Shown: positions 1-6,120, counted from the stretch's first letter. The stretch is 6,341 nucleotides of DNA from an uncultured Dorea sp. (GCA_910579015.1 CAJTRO010000044.1:22862-29202); one strand, 5' to 3'. Numbers and translations are program-made. Notes: generated from the sequence alone by a model not told the origin.

Positions 1-524
1 CAGAGATCGCATCCATCGTAGACGGTCCGATCAGCGGAGAAGTGAAAGCGACGACAGTGGACGCAGAAGGAATGATCGCAGAGGGAAGGGAGATTGCCAA
101 GATCCACCCTAATATGGTTGTTAAGATCCCTATGACGGTAGAGGGCCTGAAGGCTTGTAAACAGCTGACTGCAGAGGGGATCAAGACCAATGTGACACTG
201 ATCTTTACCGCGAACCAGGCGCTTCTTGCGGCAAGGGCAGGCGCGACTTATGTATCCCCGTTCCTGGGGCGTCTCGACGACATTTCCGTAAGGGGAACGG
301 ATCTGATCGCAGAGATCGCGCAGATCTTCGAGACGGCAGGACTTAAGACGGAGATCATCGCGGCAAGTGTGCGCCATCCGATGCATGTGACAGACTGTGC
401 GCTGGCAGGGGCTCATATTGCGACCGTACCATATGCCGTAATCGAGCAGATGACGAAGCATCCTTTGACAGACGCGGGAATCGTGAAGTTCCAGGCAGAT
501 TACAAAGCGGTATTCGGAGAGTAA
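1..524 (+). CDS. fsa: Transaldolase of the TalC/FSA (small, decameric) family, 5' truncated
   Basis: This is the C-terminal part of a class I aldolase of the TalC/FSA/MipB family, which transfers dihydroxyacetone units between sugar phosphates in the cytoplasmic non-oxidative pentose phosphate pathway. The reading frame is open from the window edge; the first whole codon is at 3, and 173 residues are visible. Family members are about 215-220 residues, so roughly 46 N-terminal residues lie outside. The Schiff-base lysine is visible residue 41 in VVKIPMT (codon 123-125, equivalent to Lys85 of E. coli FSA). TNVTLIF, the GATYVSPFLGR barrel segment and the C-terminal HIATVPYAVIEQM segment are all present. 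The residue equivalent to FSA Gln59 is Glu (visible residue 13), which favours transaldolase over fructose-6-phosphate aldolase activity. The GTG at 42 is an internal codon, not the start. The gene lies 51 bases upstream of a split transketolase, so the two activities are probably co-expressed. Confidence 0.93.
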   Translation, partial: EIASIVDGPISGEVKATTVDAEGMIAEGREIAKIHPNMVVKIPMTVEGLKACKQLTAEGIKTNVTLIFTANQALLAARAGATYVSPFLGRLDDISVRGTDLIAEIAQIFETAGLKTEIIAASVRHPMHVTDCALAGAHIATVPYAVIEQMTKHPLTDAGIVKFQADYKAVFGE

Positions 525-575
525 GATGACAGGCGCACGCTTTCGGGGGCGCGCTATAATATGAGGAGGTTTGAC

Positions 576-1412
576 ATGGACAAATTGGAGTTAATGAAGA
601 AAGCGAACGAGGTCCGCAAAAGCATCGTGACCGCGGTCCACAGTGCAAAATCCGGACATCCGGGCGGTTCTCTTTCGGCGGCAGATATCTATACTTATCT
701 GTTTTTTGAGGAAATGAATGTAGATCCGGCAGATCCGAAGAAGGCGGACCGTGACCGTTTCGTACTGTCAAAGGGACATACGGCGCCGGGATATTATGCG
801 GCTCTGGCACACAGGGGATTCTTCCCGGTAGAAGATCTGACGACGCTTCGGAAGGTCGGCTCTTACTTGCAGGGACATCCGGATATGAAGCATATTCCGG
901 GAGTGGATATGTCAAGCGGTTCTCTGGGACAGGGGATCTCCGCTGCAACAGGTATGGCTATATCTGCAAAAATATCCGGCGACGATTACAGAGTCTATAC
1001 TCTGCTTGGCGACGGAGAGCTCCAGGAGGGACAGGTATGGGAGGCATCCATGCTTGCAGGCCACAGAAAGCTTGATAATCTGGTGGTGATCGTGGATAAC
1101 AATAACCTTCAGATCGACGGGGCTGTCACAGAGGTTAATTCACCATATCCGATCGATAAGAAGTTTGAGGCATTCAATTTCCATGTGATCAATATCAATG
1201 GAAATGATTTTGACGAGATTGCGGCAGCCTTTAAAGAGGCGAGGCAGACCAAGGGACAGCCTACGGCGATCATTGCAAAGACGCTTAAGGGCAAGGATGT
1301 ATCCTTCATGGAGGATCAGGTGGGATGGCACGGGACCGCGCCGAATGACGAGCAGTATGCAACAGCTATGGCAGATTTAGAGAAAGTGGGTGAAGCATTA
1401 TGTCAGATGTAA
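576..1412 (+). CDS. Transketolase, N-terminal subunit (TPP-binding half)
   Basis: This is the thiamine-diphosphate-binding half of a two-subunit transketolase (EC 2.2.1.1), which moves two-carbon ketol units between sugar phosphates. The 278-residue product has the usual length for split N-terminal subunits. Visible motifs are SGHPGGS (His28), SKGHTAPGYYAAL (His68), QGHPDMKHIPG, the SGSLGQG loop, and the TPP/metal motif GDGELQEGQVWEA (145 on) closing at DNNNLQIDG (174 on). His252 in GWHGTAPN matches the conserved late active-site histidine. I start it at ATG 576, because AGGAGG at 564-569 sits six bases upstream. The in-frame ATG at 561 would put that ribosome binding site inside the coding region. 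The stop overlaps the start of the C-terminal subunit gene by 13 bases, implying coupled translation and equal amounts of both subunits. It needs the partner subunit to form active sites, as in other split transketolases. Confidence 0.96.
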   Translation: MDKLELMKKANEVRKSIVTAVHSAKSGHPGGSLSAADIYTYLFFEEMNVDPADPKKADRDRFVLSKGHTAPGYYAALAHRGFFPVEDLTTLRKVGSYLQGHPDMKHIPGVDMSSGSLGQGISAATGMAISAKISGDDYRVYTLLGDGELQEGQVWEASMLAGHRKLDNLVVIVDNNNLQIDGAVTEVNSPYPIDKKFEAFNFHVININGNDFDEIAAAFKEARQTKGQPTAIIAKTLKGKDVSFMEDQVGWHGTAPNDEQYATAMADLEKVGEALCQM

Positions 1413-2341
1413 AGAAGATCGCAACAAGAGAGAGTTACGGCAATGCTTTGGCCGAATTGGGAAAGGAACACGAGGACGTGGTAGTGCTGGACGCGGACCT
1501 GGCGGCGGCAACGAAGACGGGCGTATTCAAGAAAGCGTTTCCAGAGCGCCATATTGACTGTGGTATTGCAGAGAGTAATATGATGGGCGTGGCGGCAGGA
1601 ATCGCCACGACAGGGAAGGTGCCGTTCGCAAGCTCATTTGCCATGTTTGCGGCGGGACGTGCCTTCGAGCAGGTGCGTAATTCTATCGGATATCCGCACC
1701 TGAACGTGAAGATCGGCGCGACGCACGCGGGTATCTCTGTAGGCGAGGACGGCGCGACACACCAGTGCAACGAGGATATTGCCCTGATGCGCACGATCCC
1801 GGGGATGGTAGTGATCAATCCGTCGGATGATGTAGAGGCGAAGGCTGCGGTGAAGGCGGCATATGAGCATGATGGACCGGTATATCTGCGGTTTGGCAGG
1901 CTTGCGGTTCCGGTGATCAATGAGAACGAGGATTATAAGTTCGAGCTTGGCAAGGCGATCACCCTGAGGGAAGGAACGGACGTGACGATCATCGCTTCAG
2001 GACTTCCGGTATCCGAGTCTCTTTCGGCGGCTGAGAAGCTTGCGCAGGACGGGATCAGCGCGGAGGTTATCAATATCCATACGATCAAGCCGCTTGACGA
2101 GGAGGCTGTGATAAAGGCGGCCGAGAAGACCGGGAAGATCGTGACGGTGGAAGAACACTCCGTGATCGGCGGCCTTGGAAGCGCGGTGTGTGACGTGGCT
2201 GCACAGAAGACGTCTGCGAAGGTTCTGAAGATTGGTATTGAGGATGTATTTGGGGAATCCGGCCCGGCGGTACAGCTCATTAAGAAGTATGGACTGGATG
2301 CGGAGAGTATCTACGAGAAGGTAAAGGCATTTGTGAAATAA
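1400..2341 (+). CDS. Transketolase, C-terminal subunit (pyrimidine-binding and C-terminal domains)
   Basis: This 313-residue protein is the second half of the split transketolase. Residues 1-165 are the pyrimidine-binding domain. It carries CGIAESNMMGVAAG, whose Glu58 is the conserved glutamate that activates the TPP aminopyrimidine, and the SSFAMFAAGRAFEQVRN segment that stacks on the cofactor. GEDGATHQCNEDIAL follows, with His121 at the substrate-binding histidine position. Residues from about 190 on form the C-terminal domain, with GLPVSESLSAAEKL, VINIHTIKPLDEE and VEEHSVIGGLGSAV, typical of transketolase and DXS-like proteins. The ATG at 1400 lies inside the last codons of the preceding gene with only a weak purine-rich stretch (1383-1395) upstream, so re-initiation after the first subunit probably drives its translation. 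The stop is followed 11 bases later by an intrinsic terminator, making it the last gene of the sugar-phosphate unit. Confidence 0.96.
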   Translation: MSDVKKIATRESYGNALAELGKEHEDVVVLDADLAAATKTGVFKKAFPERHIDCGIAESNMMGVAAGIATTGKVPFASSFAMFAAGRAFEQVRNSIGYPHLNVKIGATHAGISVGEDGATHQCNEDIALMRTIPGMVVINPSDDVEAKAAVKAAYEHDGPVYLRFGRLAVPVINENEDYKFELGKAITLREGTDVTIIASGLPVSESLSAAEKLAQDGISAEVINIHTIKPLDEEAVIKAAEKTGKIVTVEEHSVIGGLGSAVCDVAAQKTSAKVLKIGIEDVFGESGPAVQLIKKYGLDAESIYEKVKAFVK

Positions 2342-2352
2342 GCGGTAGAAGT

Positions 2353-2413
2353 GACCTGTTGGAAATACCTGTGTTTTGAAGAAGCACTGTGTATTTACGG
2401 CAGGTCTTTTTTT
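2353..2413 (+). terminator. Rho-independent terminator of the transaldolase-transketolase unit
   Basis: GACCTG at 2353-2358 pairs with CAGGTC at 2401-2406. The stem continues through two U-G wobbles and a G-C pair, skips one G/A mismatch, and adds AAATAC (2363-2368) with GTATTT (2391-2396). A weaker GTG/CAC pairing closes the apex. Seven T residues (2407-2413) follow directly. The hairpin begins 11 bases after the transketolase stop, and a new promoter is found only about 100 bases later, so this separates the metabolic unit from the envelope genes. Confidence 0.9.
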
Positions 2414-2507
2414 ATTACAGTGCATGACATGTATTGTGATTCATTTGGGGCAACCCGTCGAAAATCACTGCATCATGCCGGAAATTTCCATGGACGAGCC
2501 CCACCGA

Positions 2508-2540
2508 TTGCTAAAATGTGCGGATTCCGTATGCTATCAT
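2508..2540 (+). promoter_or_regulatory. Putative sigma-A promoter (extended -10) for the LysM gene
   Basis: TGCTATCAT at 2532-2540 matches an extended -10 element (TG, one base, then a hexamer one base away from TATAAT). An alternative reading pairs TTGCTA (2508-2513) with TATGCT (2530-2535) at a 16-base spacing. Either reading would start RNA around 2542-2548, about 25 bases before the LysM start codon. The preceding terminator makes a promoter in this gap necessary. The exact hexamers are a judgement from sequence only. Confidence 0.5.
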
Positions 2541-2570
2541 TAGAAAAACGTGCAAAATGAGGTGAAGTAT

Positions 2571-3662
2571 ATGGAACGACAATTTCCGAAGAATGTGAGG
2601 CAGATAGGAAACGTTAGTGATGAGCCTAAAATATACGTGGAAGATTATGTGGATATCTATCTGAACCAGCTTGTCAGGCAGGCGGTGGAGGAACCGGCGG
2701 GAGCTATGCTGATAGGGGAGTTCCTGTCTATGGAGGGGCAGGACGTGATCTATATCTCCGGGGCCGTGCAGATGAACGAGGTTGAGATGAACGGCAAGGA
2801 GATCATCATAAAGGAAGAGGTACGAAAGGATGTGGAGGAGAAGCGGAAGAAATATTTCTCGGATAAAGAGACGGTGGGCTGGTGTCTGATCGAGAATGGA
2901 CAACCTGTCAGGCCGACGAGGGAGATGTCTAAGGTACATAATAAGATATTTTCACGGGATAACACTGTGTTCGTGTGGAAGGATGCCCTGGAAAAAGAAG
3001 AAATCTACTATTCGTTTAAATTCGGCGGTCTTATGCAGATGGGCGGGCACTATATTTATTATGAGAAGAATCCGGACATGCAGAATTATATGATCGCCAC
3101 ACGCAAAAAGAATGGCGTGACACCCTGTGAGATGGTTGAAGATCGAGCTGCGAAGGATTTTCGTAGTGCAGTAAAGCTGAGGATGGAAGAAAAGGAACAC
3201 ATGAATTCCAGGTTCGTGTATGTTACGAGCGCGCTATTGGTTGTTGTAGTGCTTGCGATTGGTATCTCAACGGTTAATAATTTTGATAAGATGGAGGCGG
3301 TCCAGGATTCCTTAGAGTCCCTGTCTCAGTCGGTAAATAAGCCGGAAAGCCAGACGCAGACAATTCCTGATGAGGGAGCGGGCGCGGCAGAAGGAGCAGA
3401 AGGAGAGACGCCGGGCGAGGCGTCGCAGGAGGACGCAGGAGGCGGGGAGGAAGCTGTCCAGACGGGGACGGTCCCGGAGACTTCCACGATCCAGGAGCAG
3501 ATAGGCAAGGAGGAGTATTATGTTGTCCAGAAGGGCGACACGCTGGACAGCATCAGTGTCAAAATGTATGGCGATACCTCGCATGTGAAGGCAATCTGTA
3601 AGATGAACGGCCTGTCTGACGGCAACTTGATCTATATTGGGCAAAAATTGTTATTACCATAG
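2571..3662 (+). CDS. Single-span membrane protein with N-terminal MPN/JAB-like domain and C-terminal LysM domain
   Basis: The 363-residue product has three parts. Residues about 21-170 form a soluble domain whose pattern resembles an MPN/JAB fold: EPAGAMLIG (Glu41), a strand-rich stretch ending IIIKEE, then TVGWC (101-105) and a helix plus FVWKDALEKEEIYYSF. The metal-binding HxH after GW is absent. Residues 215-237 are one hydrophobic span preceded by basic residues, which puts the N-terminal domain in the cytoplasm. A short helical stretch, then a Glu/Gly/Ala-rich linker (about 250-312), lead to a complete LysM domain at 316-362 (YVVQKGDTLDSIS and KMNGLSDGNLIYIGQKLLLP), which should bind peptidoglycan outside. 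I start at ATG 2571 because GAGGTGA (2559-2565) lies five bases upstream; an in-frame GTG at 2550 lacks such a site. LysM and the span are certain, the MPN-like assignment is inference, and the cellular role is unknown. Confidence 0.9.
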   Translation: MERQFPKNVRQIGNVSDEPKIYVEDYVDIYLNQLVRQAVEEPAGAMLIGEFLSMEGQDVIYISGAVQMNEVEMNGKEIIIKEEVRKDVEEKRKKYFSDKETVGWCLIENGQPVRPTREMSKVHNKIFSRDNTVFVWKDALEKEEIYYSFKFGGLMQMGGHYIYYEKNPDMQNYMIATRKKNGVTPCEMVEDRAAKDFRSAVKLRMEEKEHMNSRFVYVTSALLVVVVLAIGISTVNNFDKMEAVQDSLESLSQSVNKPESQTQTIPDEGAGAAEGAEGETPGEASQEDAGGGEEAVQTGTVPETSTIQEQIGKEEYYVVQKGDTLDSISVKMYGDTSHVKAICKMNGLSDGNLIYIGQKLLLP

Positions 3663-3672
3663 CTGAAAAATA

Positions 3673-3681
3673 TGGTATAAT
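3673..3681 (+). promoter_or_regulatory. Extended -10 promoter element before the DUF5711 gene
   Basis: TGGTATAAT at 3673-3681 is a perfect extended -10 (TG, one base, TATAAT), starting 11 bases after the LysM gene stop. No good -35 is seen at 16-18 bases, although TTATTA (3651-3656) lies 19 bases upstream; extended -10 promoters often do without one. RNA would start near 3688, about 45 bases before the DUF5711 start. This gives the last two genes an internal promoter in addition to read-through from the LysM gene, since no terminator is seen between them. A 7-base inverted repeat (3659-3665 and 3687-3693) brackets it. Confidence 0.6.
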
Positions 3682-3732
3682 CTAAACAGCTATCATAAAA
3701 GGTACGAATGAATAGTAATGAAGGGGAGATGG

Positions 3733-4992
3733 ATGATACGGCAGAGAGATAGAAACCTTCATGTTGTCAGAGAACAAGAAGATCCAACAGACAGGATTGT
3801 AAGAGAGATTTTAGACGAATTGAATAGTGAAGACAGTATGCAGCAGAGACAGCAGAAACAGGAGACGCAGAACAGGAAGCGGAAGAAGCTGCGAAGAAGG
3901 CTTATGTTAGGTATCATGCTGCTGGTCGTTGTTCTGGGCGGAGTGTACCTCTTTGTGAATTTGCAGACGTATGGCAGGGTACAGGTTACGGACAGCTGGC
4001 GCAATAAAGGGACGGCCAGTAACAGTTACAGGGAATTTGCCGACGGTATTCTGAAGTTCAGCAGGGACGGGGTATCTTATCTTGACCAGAAGGGGGAGGA
4101 GCAGTGGAACCACCCTTATCAGATCAAGAACCTGTTTATAGATATAGGAGAGGTGTCTGCGGCGGTCGCGGACAAAGGCGGCAATGATATATTTGTCATA
4201 CAGAAGGACGGCGTGAAGGGTGAGATACATACGTCCATGCCTGTGGAGCGGGTGAGTATATCCAGACAGGGAATTGTAAGTGCGATATTGAAGAATGATT
4301 CGTCGGCCGCGGTGATGTGCTATGACATGGTTGGAAATGTACTGGTAGAGCACAAGACTTCTTCGGCGGGAACGGGATACCCGCTTGACATAGCTCTCTC
4401 CAGCGACGGCAGGGTTATGCAGGTGTTGTATTTTTTTACGCAGGAGGGCAGGATCACTTCGAAGGTCATCTATTATAATTTCGGGGAGGCCGGAGAAGGC
4501 AGGACAGATAATCAGGTAAGCAGTTCTGAGTATGTGGATACGGTCATGGCGTCGGGATTCTTCCTTGATGAGTCGACGTCTGTGGCGGTGGGAGACAACT
4601 GTCTTGCTATCTATCGGGGGAAGGAGACGCCCAAAGAGGCGAAAAGGATTAACCTTGATAAAGAGATAAAGAGTGTATTCCATAATAAGAATTATATCGG
4701 ACTGATCCTTAAGAATGAAGGCAGGGAAGGGTACGAGTTACGCTTATATAATGCGGACGGAAAGGTGGTCATCTCCAAGAACTTTACAGGGGATTACAGT
4801 AATGTGAAGCTTTGCGGCAGACAGGTGATCATGTATGACGGCAAGAAGTGCAGTATATTTATGAGGAATGGAATTCTGAAGTTTGACGGAGAGATGGATT
4901 CTGATATATTGGAGATTTTTCCGATTATGGGTGTTAACAGATACATTGTGATAAGCGCAGACGGGATTGACAAGATCCGGCTTGTAAAATAA
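3733..4992 (+). CDS. DUF5711 family membrane-anchored protein, probable extracytoplasmic propeller-like domain
   Basis: From ATG 3733 this is 419 residues. The first 56 are hydrophilic and charged, ending in the strongly basic KRKKLRRR. Residues 57-77 are a single hydrophobic span, so the remaining 340 residues should face outward by the positive-inside rule. The outer part shows recurring short strand-turn units: FSRDGVSYLDQKGEEQW, FVIQKDGVKGEI, CYDMVGNVLVEH, LSSDGRVMQVLY, LYNADGKVVISK, MYDGKKCSIFM. This pattern is typical of beta-propeller proteins and of Clostridia proteins annotated as DUF5711; no enzyme motif is visible. GGGGAG at 3723-3728 lies four bases before ATG 3733. An in-frame ATG at 3718 has no ribosome binding site at normal distance, so I prefer 3733. 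The stop overlaps the ribosome binding site of the CvpA gene, indicating tight coupling. The family name is from recognition of pattern and context, not a search; function is unknown. Confidence 0.85.
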   Translation: MIRQRDRNLHVVREQEDPTDRIVREILDELNSEDSMQQRQQKQETQNRKRKKLRRRLMLGIMLLVVVLGGVYLFVNLQTYGRVQVTDSWRNKGTASNSYREFADGILKFSRDGVSYLDQKGEEQWNHPYQIKNLFIDIGEVSAAVADKGGNDIFVIQKDGVKGEIHTSMPVERVSISRQGIVSAILKNDSSAAVMCYDMVGNVLVEHKTSSAGTGYPLDIALSSDGRVMQVLYFFTQEGRITSKVIYYNFGEAGEGRTDNQVSSSEYVDTVMASGFFLDESTSVAVGDNCLAIYRGKETPKEAKRINLDKEIKSVFHNKNYIGLILKNEGREGYELRLYNADGKVVISKNFTGDYSNVKLCGRQVIMYDGKKCSIFMRNGILKFDGEMDSDILEIFPIMGVNRYIVISADGIDKIRLVK

Positions 4993-5001
4993 GGAGAACA
5001 T

Positions 5002-5916
5002 ATGAATTGGTTATTGGTAGCGGTAAGCGTGATTTTTCTGGTTTGTATAATAGCAGGGTTGGTGAAAGGAGCTGTCAGGATAGCGGTTTCGCTGGCCACG
5101 GCGCTGCTTACATATATCATTGTTTTTTTTGCGGTGCCATATGTTGCGAAAGCAATTACTGAGTTTACGCCAGTGGACGAGATGATCAAGAGCCAGGTGA
5201 GCAGTGCCATTGCAGAAGCGGCGGCAACACAGCTTGCCGGCGGGACGGAGAACGGGCTGACTGAAGACAGTGTAAGGAAGGCGCTGAGAGCCGCGGGCGT
5301 GGATGAGGAAGCTCTGGCGGAGTATGGGATCAAGATAGAGGATATCGTGAATGGGGACGTCAGCAAAGACCAGCTTTCCAAGTATGGCATCTCCGGAAAT
5401 GTGCTCGACGGGCTGAATTCCAAGAAGCAGGAGGTGCAGGAGTCGATTGAGGAGACTGAGATCCCAAGGGATATGCAGATCGCGGCGATTCAGAATGCGG
5501 ATATCCCGGATATATTTAAGAGCCTGCTGACAACGAATAATAACAGTGAGATTTATAAACAGCTTGGGGCGGAGACATTTGCCCAGTATGTGGGAAGCTA
5601 TCTGGCAAAGATGATCATCAATATCATAGCGTTTTTAAGTACATTTTTATTGGTGTCGATCGTCTTCCGGGCGGTTGTATTCGCGCTGGATATTGTGGCG
5701 GAGCTTCCGGGGCTTGGCATGATCAACCATCTTCTGGGCGGTGTGGTCGGTATGATAGGTGCGCTGATCATTGTGTGGACCTTATATGTGGCTATTACGC
5801 TGCTGTTTACCACGGCGGTCGGGAGGGACATGTTCCGTATGATTCAGGAAAGCGGATTTTTGAAGTTATTGTATGAGTATAATCCGGTTATGAAGATCGC
5901 GACAATGTTCCGGTAA
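5002..5916 (+). CDS. CvpA family multi-span membrane protein with large internal insertion
   Basis: This 304-residue protein has hydrophobic spans at about 3-21, 27-46, 204-226 and 244-269. LPGLGMINHLLGGVVGMIGALI (235 on) matches the conserved third-to-fourth span region of CvpA/colicin V production family proteins, and the opening spans with KGAVR between them match the family start. Typical CvpA proteins are about 160-200 residues. The extra length is a hydrophilic, acidic, mostly helical stretch of about 155 residues between spans two and three. The basic loop between spans one and two suggests this insertion faces outside, though the basic C-terminal tail leaves orientation open. AAGGAG at 4991-4996, overlapping the upstream stop, sets the ATG at 5002. 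CvpA relatives are linked with envelope functions such as stress tolerance and secretion, but the molecular role is unsettled. It is the last gene of the unit; the first terminator after it is at 6029-6056. Confidence 0.86.
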   Translation: MNWLLVAVSVIFLVCIIAGLVKGAVRIAVSLATALLTYIIVFFAVPYVAKAITEFTPVDEMIKSQVSSAIAEAAATQLAGGTENGLTEDSVRKALRAAGVDEEALAEYGIKIEDIVNGDVSKDQLSKYGISGNVLDGLNSKKQEVQESIEETEIPRDMQIAAIQNADIPDIFKSLLTTNNNSEIYKQLGAETFAQYVGSYLAKMIINIIAFLSTFLLVSIVFRAVVFALDIVAELPGLGMINHLLGGVVGMIGALIIVWTLYVAITLLFTTAVGRDMFRMIQESGFLKLLYEYNPVMKIATMFR

Positions 5917-5946
5917 ATATATGAGGTGCAGGAGACGGCGGAGCAG

Positions 5947-5970
5947 AGGTTTATAAAAAGGTTTATAAAA
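5947..5970 (+). repeat. Two perfect tandem copies of a 12-base unit
   Basis: AGGTTTATAAAA occurs at 5947-5958 and again, without a spacer, at 5959-5970. The copies are identical. They lie between the CvpA stop and the A-rich tract upstream of promoter P1, about 26 bases before its -35 box. They could be a local duplication within an UP-like region or paired binding sites; the sequence alone does not decide. Confidence 0.85.
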
Positions 5971-6024
5971 AACAGAAAAAAATATAAAAAAGGGGTTGAC
6001 AATTAAAACAGAAGCTGATATTAT
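5971..6024 (+). promoter_or_regulatory. rRNA operon promoter P1 with A-rich UP-like tract
   Basis: TTGACA (5996-6001) and TATTAT (6019-6024) are separated by exactly 17 bases, a near-consensus sigma-A promoter. Upstream, 5971-5990 is nearly all A and T with three A-runs, as in UP elements that bind the RNA polymerase alpha C-terminal domain. RNA should start at about 6029-6031. An intrinsic terminator begins at that same point, which raises the question of how much P1 RNA reaches the rRNA genes. Confidence 0.85.
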
Positions 6025-6028
6025 TAAT

Positions 6029-6056
6029 AACCGTCGCAGGGATGCGATGGTTTTTT
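6029..6056 (+). terminator. Intrinsic terminator overlapping the P1 start site
   Basis: AACCGTCGCA (6029-6038) and TGCGATGGTT (6043-6052) form a ten-pair stem with a single G-U pair and a four-base GGGA loop. T runs from 6051 to 6056, then CTTCC follows. It is the only terminator-like structure after the CvpA stop (5916), so it probably ends read-through of the envelope gene unit before the rRNA operon. Its placement at the P1 start is odd and is treated as a finding. Confidence 0.8.
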
Positions 6057-6120
6057 CTTCCACAGAATACGGTACTGTGAGAGCAGTAAAAGTGGTGGTA
6101 TAGCAGATAAAAATGCTTCT

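Noticed and set aside
555..560. Perfect TATAAT just before the transketolase N-subunit gene
   Set aside because: There is no -35 or TG extension, and transcription would start inside the AGGAGG site at 564-569, leaving no usable leader. Most likely a chance match within an operon.
561..575. In-frame ATG 561 as start of the transketolase N subunit
   Set aside because: It would place the AGGAGG at 564-569 within the coding sequence and has no site of its own; ATG 576 is correctly spaced.
355..948. Open minus-strand frame of 197 codons
   Set aside because: It lies opposite the well-supported transaldolase and transketolase genes, its product is rich in Pro, Ser, Arg and Cys with no family pattern, and no ribosome binding site is evident. 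It reflects codon bias on the coding strand.
1400..1412. Split transketolase as a frameshifted single gene
   Set aside because: Both halves have complete, normally sized domains with their own start and stop, and separate N and C subunits are common in Clostridia and archaea. This is a normal gene pair rather than a broken gene.
2351..2560. 69-codon + strand frame between the transketolase and LysM genes
   Set aside because: It runs through the terminator hairpin and the LysM promoter, has no ribosome binding site, and its Cys/Phe-rich product has no recognisable pattern.
3907..4683. Open minus-strand frame of 258 codons
   Set aside because: It is antisense to the DUF5711 gene, and the product has an Arg/His/Tyr-rich composition without domains. 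The + strand frame has a membrane span, a ribosome binding site and coupled neighbours.
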